Source: Bacteroidales bacterium (GTDB lineage: Bacteria > Bacteroidota > Bacteroidia > Bacteroidales > P3). From it: DNA of 64,000 nucleotides. Below the pieces are notes generated by a model. The model did no database searches. It was not told the origin of the DNA and saw only the letters and a program-made list of their open reading frames with translations. The position numbers were made by a program, and so were the translations under genes. The DNA is taken from assembly GCA_031272705.1 (NCBI GenBank), contig JAISTG010000013.1, forward strand, positions 42,355 to 106,354, in the 5' to 3' direction. This document shows, in pieces, positions 59,130 through 64,000 of the stretch; the first letter of the stretch is position 1, and every line of letters begins with the position of its first letter.

Positions 59130-61142
59130 TTATATTTGTTTGCGTGCATATTCTCTGATATAATCAGGATTGACATAATCCTGCAAAAAACTTAAATCCA
59201 GACCGTCATCATCTATCCCGTTCGGCTGTTTGCCTTCAACTATATCAAAATTTATATTTGGTGCAATTTCTGCCACTTCGCCTGTCATTATTCCTACATT
59301 CATTATTTTTTGCTTGCGTTCTTTGATTGCTTTGTCAAATTTTCTTATTCGTTTGTTTTGATAAAGAATCCTTTCTTCATCTTCCGCTGTTCTTTCTATT
59401 GCGTTCTCATTATAATCAGTTAAGCGTCTGTTCGTTGCCTCGCCGATATATTTATCGTTTTGATATAAATAAACTTCTTTTACATCTCCGTTGTCGTCTG
59501 GCAACCAATAAGCCGTTACCTTAGTATTATTTGGTTGCAACCTTTTTAAACAACTAAAATCTTTCAATTCAAACTCACTATTTGCAGCCTTCACATAATC
59601 ATTATTATAAAGCGTACATTGTGTTTGATTCCCAATATATTTATAAAGATGCCAATTCTGGATTGGCTTCAAAATAGGATTTACCATTTTAATAAGCACA
59701 TCTTTCCTAGTCATGCCCGGATAAGTCTTCTGCAATGGATGCAGTGAATTGTTGTGCTTCTCTATATCTGCTAAATCGTCCGCTATTATTGTTTGCGGGT
59801 CTTCGCCCGGTGTTTCAAAATCTCCGTTTTTCTTAAACCTAACCGACCTAAATGCTTCGTGCTTCGCGTAGAACCTTCCTCTTGTATGTCCTTCCTTGTG
59901 TGCAGTTGTCCATTTTAAAGATTTTATCGCATGTTCCGCTCTCTTCTCCGTAGGTGAGGAGCAGAAGCGAACAAATGGAAATATATCATAAAGCCAGTCT
60001 ATATCTCGCATTAAATGATGTTCCACTTCCAACTCGCCAGGCGTAGCCAAATTTAAAAGAGCCAGTTCGCAGAACATATTTCTAAATGCTTCCGTTACCG
60101 TATCTAACGTTGGCTTGCCGATTATGTAGGCAGGGCGAAACCAATAGCCGCTAACAACATCAACAGCAATGTATTTTGCACACCATTTATCGTCGCCTTT
60201 GCGAGAAAGACAGGCATCATCCATTGATATTTTACTTAACGAATAATTACCAAGATGTCTGTGATGTTTAGGTCTGCGGCTGTTATTATAGTCAAAGTTA
60301 CCGTTTCTGTCCGCAAATACTGCGGTATTATTCATTATGTCTTTAAGGTAATTCCATATAGTTGTATTACTTACTTCCAAAGCACGTCCTTCATAGCGGA
60401 AGTCAGCAGGAACAAAGGTTTCGCCTGTGCTTTTGTCGTATATCTCTTTTTCGCCGCTAACAAAAGCACAGTAATCTTCATAAACCTCACTGACAAATGG
60501 CTTTTCTGCTTTGCGATAAAGAGCGAGGAATAGGTTCTCCATACTTTTAGACACTTTGCGACTTTTCTCGTTGCCAATATTCTTGTTCATAACCGCTTTA
60601 TAACCACCATTTAAATAATTTTGAAATGCTCTTTCAAGGCTGCGGACATTTGTGTAAATAGGTACTTTATATTCCAAAGCAACTTTTTCATACCATTTAA
60701 GCATATCTGCCCAGAACTCTTTCTTTCCTATCTTTTTGCCCAAAGCCGCTCTCGCCTTAATCTGTTTCTCCAAGCCCCGCTTTATCGCTTCCATTATGCT
60801 CGCTTTCGCTGTATATTTTTCTATAAATGCAACATCAAGTGGCTCGCCTTTCGCATTCGTTTGGCTTAAAAAGAAGTCTCTTGCTTCGTTTAGCAATTCC
60901 ACCTTATAGATACACTTAGTCTGTGTGAAACGGTCTATCTTGCCGAACTTTGCCTCTATTGCCTCTAATCTTTCAGGACGCTTTATGCTTTTGACGTCAA
61001 TTAGTGTGTTTCCATGCCAAGATTGTTTTATAACAGATAAAAGAGAATTTTGCTTATCATACTTATACTGACGTTCAGTCATGCCGAGCATTAATAAATC
61101 TTTTTTCGTAATGCAAATTTTATTATCTATTATCTTGTACAC
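59130..61142 (-). CDS. MuA-like DDE transposase
   Basis: A 670-aa transposase, the usual MuA size. The N-terminal part has HTH-like modules (ITKKDLLMLGMTERQYKYDK and onward). The catalytic core shows the first Asp in SKISMDDACLSRKGDD, a strand KYIAVDVVSGYWF, a likely second Asp in HLMRDIDWLYDIF and the Glu in SPTEKRAEHAIKSLKW. A Mu-C-terminal beta barrel (TKVTAYWLPDDNGDVKEVYLY) and a tail follow. It performs strand transfer during phage integration and replication. The 22-bp repeats at 53757 are its probable binding sites. Confidence 0.92.
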   Translation of the reverse strand: MYKIIDNKICITKKDLLMLGMTERQYKYDKQNSLLSVIKQSWHGNTLIDVKSIKRPERLEAIEAKFGKIDRFTQTKCIYKVELLNEARDFFLSQTNAKGEPLDVAFIEKYTAKASIMEAIKRGLEKQIKARAALGKKIGKKEFWADMLKWYEKVALEYKVPIYTNVRSLERAFQNYLNGGYKAVMNKNIGNEKSRKVSKSMENLFLALYRKAEKPFVSEVYEDYCAFVSGEKEIYDKSTGETFVPADFRYEGRALEVSNTTIWNYLKDIMNNTAVFADRNGNFDYNNSRRPKHHRHLGNYSLSKISMDDACLSRKGDDKWCAKYIAVDVVSGYWFRPAYIIGKPTLDTVTEAFRNMFCELALLNLATPGELEVEHHLMRDIDWLYDIFPFVRFCSSPTEKRAEHAIKSLKWTTAHKEGHTRGRFYAKHEAFRSVRFKKNGDFETPGEDPQTIIADDLADIEKHNNSLHPLQKTYPGMTRKDVLIKMVNPILKPIQNWHLYKYIGNQTQCTLYNNDYVKAANSEFELKDFSCLKRLQPNNTKVTAYWLPDDNGDVKEVYLYQNDKYIGEATNRRLTDYNENAIERTAEDEERILYQNKRIRKFDKAIKERKQKIMNVGIMTGEVAEIAPNINFDIVEGKQPNGIDDDGLDLSFLQDYVNPDYIREYARKQI

Positions 61143-61157
61143 AATAATTATCTTTTT

Positions 61158-61316
61158 TTATTCTTTTTCGTTCCAATTTAATTTGCAAATAACTATCCCG
61201 AAGATAAAAACTATTAGCGGGAATAAAATATTTCTTCCATAAAAAACACTTACAACTAACAGTGCAACAGATGCTAACAGCATCAACCAACAAACTATTC
61301 TATTTATTATTTTCAT
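61158..61316 (-). CDS. Small phage membrane protein (52 aa)
   Basis: MKIINRIVCWLMLLASVALL, then a second hydrophobic helix (NILFPLIVFIFGIVICKL) and a charged end KLNWNEKE. Two membrane helices in 52 residues. It overlaps the preceding 65-aa gene by 17 bp and precedes the transposase by 15 bp, so it is part of the early operon. Function unknown. Confidence 0.5.
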   Translation of the reverse strand: MKIINRIVCWLMLLASVALLVVSVFYGRNILFPLIVFIFGIVICKLNWNEKE

Positions 61317-61497
61317 ACCACGTCTTAAAATTTATTCGTTTTTCATTTTCTCCATATGTATTAATCTCATATACTGAACTAATATTAATTAGTTCTTCCT
61401 TGCTTACATGTGTTAGAAAATATTCTTTGAACATTAAAAATGTTTCAAAAGAACTTATCATTTTTTCAAAGTTGTAATTTATCTTAACCGTTCTCAT
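61300..61497 (-). CDS. Phage early protein, unknown (65 aa)
   Basis: A 65-aa protein (MRTVKINYNFEKMISSFETFL) without recognised domain, 5 bp downstream of the HTH-like gene in the early operon. Confidence 0.45.
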   Translation of the reverse strand: MRTVKINYNFEKMISSFETFLMFKEYFLTHVSKEELINISSVYEINTYGENEKRINFKTWYENNK

Positions 61498-61502
61498 TTG
61501 AA

Positions 61503-61691
61503 TTATTTTTTACAATTTATTTCTACTCCGTCAAACGCTTTGACGGCACAATTACGGATTTTTACGGCAATGCCGTTTTTGCCAAATTTAACGTTATATC
61601 TAAGGCACTGCCCGCAGAACTGCGGAGTGCAATTAAATAGCTTCGCTAATTTTTGCAAAGTTCCATGCTCTACGACTATACGCTTTTTCAT
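61503..61691 (-). CDS. Small HTH-like phage protein, Ner-like candidate
   Basis: A 62-aa basic protein, MKKRIVVEHGTLQKLAKLFN then CTPQFCGQCLRYNVKFGKNG, with a likely helix-turn-helix (residues about 9-30) followed by a conserved-looking AVKIRNCAVKAF segment. Small HTH proteins of this type occur early in Bacteroidota phages; Mu Ner has a comparable size and early position. It may shut off the early or repressor promoter (inference). Confidence 0.6.
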   Translation of the reverse strand: MKKRIVVEHGTLQKLAKLFNCTPQFCGQCLRYNVKFGKNGIAVKIRNCAVKAFDGVEINCKK

Positions 61692-61695
61692 TTAT

Positions 61696-61914
61696 TTACT
61701 TGTTTATTAAAGATAAAAATTCAAAACTATCTATTGTTGAAGGATACTCTTTCCAATTATTCTTACATCTTTCATATGGATTATTGCCTTCTTCAAACGC
61801 TACAACTAAAAAGGTCTTTGCTACTTTTACTATTTCTGTATACATAATGACTGCATTATGTAATCCTTCAAAAATTTTAAAGTCATCCTTATAAACATTA
61901 ATTTGGTATTTCAT
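61696..61914 (-). CDS. Phage early protein, unknown (72 aa)
   Basis: The first leftward gene of the early operon, 72 aa (MKYQINVYKDDFKIFEGLHN..). No recognised domain. It starts about 75 nt downstream of the predicted leftward promoter at 61996-62003. Confidence 0.5.
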   Translation of the reverse strand: MKYQINVYKDDFKIFEGLHNAVIMYTEIVKVAKTFLVVAFEEGNNPYERCKNNWKEYPSTIDSFEFLSLINK

Positions 61915-61960
61915 TTTACTTTACTTTTTTATTATATTTTATTATATCAATTTTTATTAC

Positions 61961-62003
61961 TATCTTTGCAACCGCTTTTCGTTTGAATTGCGCTGCAAAG
62001 ATA
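61961..62003. promoter_or_regulatory. Face-to-face lysis-lysogeny promoters in a 10-bp inverted repeat
   Basis: A rightward minus-7 box TATCTTTG (61961-61968) and a leftward one (minus strand of 61996-62003) form a perfect inverted repeat, TATCTTTGCA / TGCAAAGATA, 23 nt apart. Predicted start sites (about 61975 and 61989) face each other, so repressor and early transcripts must traverse the opposing promoter. Confidence 0.68.
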
Positions 62004-62021
62004 AACAAATTATTTCGTATA

Positions 62022-62591
62022 ATGCAAGAAAATGAACAAAAAAAATCGCTTATAAAACAAAAAATTTTGCAATTCATTGATATAATAGGAATTACGAAAT
62101 ATAAATTTTATAAACAAACAGGGATTACCAGAGGCGTTTTAGACCAAAAAACTGGTTTAAGCGAAGAAAATATTGCAAAATTTCTCGCTTGCTATAAAGA
62201 TATAAATCCTGATTGGTTAATATTAGGAAAAGGCGAAATGTTAAAACCAAACAATCAAAATATTAATTCTAAGGGCAATGCGATTTCTGTTAATGCAAAT
62301 AATAATAAAATAGGCAACAATAATGAATTTTCATTAAAACAAAACGATGAAATTTATTTACATCGTATGCTTGAGGGCAAAGATGTTGTTATTGCAGAAT
62401 TAAGAGATAAAATAGAAAAATTACAACAGGAATTTCTTGCAAAAGTTGAATCAATGGATAAACGTAATCAAGAGATAGTTCATAATAGTTATCTTCGCAA
62501 TAAAGAAAATCAAGAACAAATAAATCGCTTGCTTTTACAAATAGAAAAATTAACAGATAAATTGATAAAATATGGATTTGAACCAAAATGA
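62022..62591 (+). CDS. Phage repressor-like HTH protein with coiled coil
   Basis: A 189-aa protein; ATG at 62022 is chosen since upstream codons precede or overlap the promoter. The N-terminal HTH (LQFIDIIGITKYKFYKQTGI and the segment up to KDINPDWLILGKGEM) is of the type common in Bacteroidota phage repressors. A low-complexity Asn/Ser linker follows (NNNKIGNNNEF), then a coiled coil (residues about 115-185, VVIAELRDKIEKLQQEF). It is divergent to the early operon, the expected place for the c-like repressor. Confidence 0.78.
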   Translation: MQENEQKKSLIKQKILQFIDIIGITKYKFYKQTGITRGVLDQKTGLSEENIAKFLACYKDINPDWLILGKGEMLKPNNQNINSKGNAISVNANNNKIGNNNEFSLKQNDEIYLHRMLEGKDVVIAELRDKIEKLQQEFLAKVESMDKRNQEIVHNSYLRNKENQEQINRLLLQIEKLTDKLIKYGFEPK

Positions 62592-62629
62592 AATAATTGA
62601 TTTAGTAAAACAAATAAAATATTAAAATT

Positions 62630-62992
62630 ATGGCATTGATTAAATGTAAAGAATGTAACAAGGAAATAAGTGCTTTCGCAGAAACTTGTCCAAATTGTGG
62701 TAATCCTTATGTGCAACAGGAATTTTTAAAAATGGCTAATGTCTTAGAAAAAGAAGAAGGGGCAGATGCAGCAATAAAGTTTATAATGGAAAAAAAAGAA
62801 TATTCAAAAAATGCTGCAAGTTACTATCTACAATCGCAGCATATTCCTTTGCGAAATAAGCAGAGTAAGGACATCCACCTCATTAAGAACATAGCGTTGT
62901 TCTGGTGCATAATAACGATTATAGGTATGATTATTGCAATCATACTTATAATAACAGGTTCTCATGCTGCTGCAAACTATCCCCGTTATTAG
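62630..62992 (+). CDS. Zinc-ribbon membrane protein, phage cargo
   Basis: A 120-aa protein: N-terminal zinc ribbon (CKECNKEISAFAETCPNCG), a short helical middle with EEGADAAIKFIMEKKEYS, and one membrane helix (IALFWCIITIIGMIIAIILI) near the C-terminus. The last about 41 residues and their DNA are shared with the next gene. It is downstream of the repressor and probably expressed in the lysogen. Confidence 0.65.
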   Translation: MALIKCKECNKEISAFAETCPNCGNPYVQQEFLKMANVLEKEEGADAAIKFIMEKKEYSKNAASYYLQSQHIPLRNKQSKDIHLIKNIALFWCIITIIGMIIAIILIITGSHAAANYPRY

Positions 62993-63008
62993 TTGGACTA
63001 CTGAATAG
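62867..63008 (+). repeat. 142-bp direct repeat, copy 1
   Basis: Encodes the C-terminal KDIHLIKNIALFWCIITIIG.. segment of the zinc-ribbon protein; copy 2 is at 63191-63332, offset 324 bp, with only a few differences. Confidence 0.88.
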
Positions 63009-63067
63009 CAAATAAACATGCTGCTCGCTCAAATAGAAAAATTAACAAGTAAATTAAAATAGTAAAT

Positions 63068-63316
63068 ATGTGGTTAGTAATTATTACGTTGATTGTAATA
63101 TCAGCGTTTGCAATAAGATGGAGCAATGAAGATAAAAAGTTTGATACTCCAGAGCAAGAGAAGGCTTATTATTCAGAATTAAGACAGCGGAAGGACATCC
63201 ACCTCATTAAGAACATAGCGTTGTTCTGGTGCATAATAACGATTATAGGTATGATTATTGCAATCATACTTATAATAACAGGTTCTCATGCTGCTGCAGA
63301 CTATCCTCGCTATTAG
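63068..63316 (+). CDS. Small membrane protein sharing its C-terminus with the zinc-ribbon protein
   Basis: An 82-aa protein with an N-terminal membrane helix (MWLVIITLIVISAFAIRW), a charged middle (NEDKKFDTPEQEKAYYSELR), and the same last 41 residues as the preceding gene (KDIHLIKNIALFWCIITIIG..YPRY). The duplication gives two proteins with different N-termini on one membrane anchor. Function unknown; a lysogenic-conversion or exclusion role is possible. Confidence 0.6.
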   Translation: MWLVIITLIVISAFAIRWSNEDKKFDTPEQEKAYYSELRQRKDIHLIKNIALFWCIITIIGMIIAIILIITGSHAAADYPRY

Positions 63317-63332
63317 TTGGGCTACTGAATAG
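63191..63332 (+). repeat. 142-bp direct repeat, copy 2
   Basis: See copy 1 at 62867-63008; its last 11 bp overlap the 3' end of the convergent virion gene. Confidence 0.88.
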
Positions 63333-63807
63333 TAACAAACGCATTGTTTGGCTTGTTTATCGCCTGTTTGTCTCTTATTTGAGCCGAATAGGTTTCAATA
63401 GTATTGACGAGCGTAGCGTGGTTATGGTCTGTCTGTGAGGTTAGCCGGTCAAACATTATTCCGTTCATTACAGATTTCCCTTGCAGATTCTTAAATAAAA
63501 TATCGGGGTAGTCCAAATAATCTAACTGACTGTCCTCGTCGGGGCTGCTGTCGTGCGTTTGCGAATACCACCTCGTAATTATATGCACGCGGAATTGCAT
63601 CGTCGCTTGCTGCAAATTTAACCCGAGTGTTTGCCACGTTACAGGCAGGAACTCAATGAATATGGCAGGCAAAGCCATAGGCGTCTCTTTCTCCATAAAT
63701 GCGATGCTGTTGTTCCACAGGTCAAAATGTTTGAATATAGGCTGTCCGTCGCTGTCCTGTATCTCTTTTATTGCATTTTTGATTGATAAGTAGATTTGCT
63801 TTCTCAT
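63322..63807 (-). CDS. Phage tail/head completion protein (Mu gp37-like, DUF1834-type)
   Basis: A 161-aa protein: RKQIYLSIKNAIKEIQDSDG, FKHFDLWNNSIAFMEKE, ALPAIFIEFLPVTWQTLG, MQFRVHIITRWYSQT. The pattern of a short helical start followed by alternating strands, together with its place after a gpG-like gene, fits the small tail-terminator type proteins of Mu-like phages. The exact family is uncertain. Its ATG overlaps the upstream gene stop as ATGA. Confidence 0.6.
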   Translation of the reverse strand: MRKQIYLSIKNAIKEIQDSDGQPIFKHFDLWNNSIAFMEKETPMALPAIFIEFLPVTWQTLGLNLQQATMQFRVHIITRWYSQTHDSSPDEDSQLDYLDYPDILFKNLQGKSVMNGIMFDRLTSQTDHNHATLVNTIETYSAQIRDKQAINKPNNAFVTIQ

Positions 63808-64000
63808 TTCTTTTTATTTATTAGTTGATTCATTTCGTAGTTTATCTTATCTGATATGTCATTCTGCAACCTTTCACTGTTGCCCATAAATTGACGCTTT
63901 GGCATTGTGAAAGAGTATTTGCCGAATACCTTTGCCTGTCCGCCTTCGTTATGCACCGCACTATAAGGCAAGTTTGATACTATATGAGCCTCGCCCGGAT
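63804..64000 (-). CDS. Phage virion morphogenesis protein (Mu gpG-like), 5' end outside window
   Basis: The last 64 codons are visible: IVSNLPYSAVHNEGGQAKV, then FTMPKRQFMGNSERL and an Asn/Lys-rich end. The 'Y-A-x-x-H-x-x-G ... M-P-x-R-x-F-x-G' pattern is the C-terminal signature of virion morphogenesis/gpG-type proteins in Mu-like phages. It overlaps the next gene by 4 bp. Confidence 0.7.
   Translation of the reverse strand, partial: PGEAHIVSNLPYSAVHNEGGQAKVFGKYSFTMPKRQFMGNSERLQNDISDKINYEMNQLINKKK

Larger units (their letters stand above)
53744..64000. mobile_element. Mu-like (transposable) prophage, left part; continues beyond window
   Basis: The block has 22-bp terminal repeats near 53757, a leftward early operon (MuA at 59130-61142, MuB, an ATPase, GemA-like, DUF3164, small proteins), a rightward repressor, two membrane 'cargo' genes and, at the right edge, leftward virion genes (Mu gp37-like and gpG-like). 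No phased AATCAAATT arrays occur in it, unlike the flanking chromosome. The exact end (5'-TG at about 53744) is a guess. Confidence 0.88.

Overview
The window reads as chromosome of a member of the Bacteroidota, most likely Bacteroidales. Reasons: promoters with the TAnnTTTG minus-7 box and no Shine-Dalgarno habit; type IX secretion C-terminal domains; signal peptides ending in ..AQ; the LpxC-FabZ fusion; a TamL-type BamA-like lipoprotein; KorAB; a TIGR01201-type HU-like protein; and families largely confined to this phylum (DUF5606, DUF6427-like). The DNA is AT-rich. I cannot name a genus.

Layout. 1-8.6 kb (leftward): TamL fragment, WaaA, an outer-membrane protein, a T9SS M14 carboxypeptidase, an M3 peptidase and two lipoproteins. 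8.9-11.9 kb: M50-like membrane protease, MATE and EamA transporters. 12.2-15.1 kb: korAB. 15.1-16 kb: a striking phased-repeat region in front of an HU-like gene. 16-23 kb (leftward): lpxA, lpxC-fabZ, radA, a GNA1162/DUF4810 lipoprotein pair and a double-ATPase peptide ABC protein. 23.08 kb: tRNA-Gln. 23.2-29.7 kb: M20 peptidase, solitary rnfE, ybeY, ffh and a membrane protein. 30.1-34.1 kb: AT-rich accessory operon (T9SS S74-like protein, GH16 hydrolase, GT39-like transferase). 34.2-41 kb (leftward): xerC/D, rpsU, solitary CoA-transferase B, YgiQ, DppC-like permease, SufE, IlvE. 41.3-44 kb: an RHS-tip toxin/immunity cassette. 44.3-47.6 kb: S4 protein, DUF5606, ATP synthase c-b-delta only, EEP phosphatase. 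47.8-53.7 kb: nth, a metalloprotease/lipoprotein tandem array, a BaiN-like flavoprotein, OsmC. 53.74-64 kb: the left part of a Mu-like prophage (MuA, MuB, GemA-like, DUF3164, repressor, first virion genes), which continues past the window.

Most unusual features. (1) At least seven intergenic regions carry arrays built on the 9-mer AATCAAATT in either orientation, kept in an exact 21-bp register (9-bp core plus 12-bp spacer). Sister arrays have other cores: five TTTCGSCGAAA palindromes at exactly 22 bp abutting the HU-like promoter, and six GATAA-n2-TTATC units at 21 bp. The repeats are roughly two helical turns apart and are absent from the prophage. (2) A lipoprotein metalloprotease is followed by three paralogous lipoproteins alternating with two intact, translationally coupled mini-genes that copy only the last ~41 residues of the protease. 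(3) Two tRNA-like elements with good acceptor and T arms but aberrant middles lie in the early operon of the Mu-like prophage. All calls come from reading the sequence; no database search was run.
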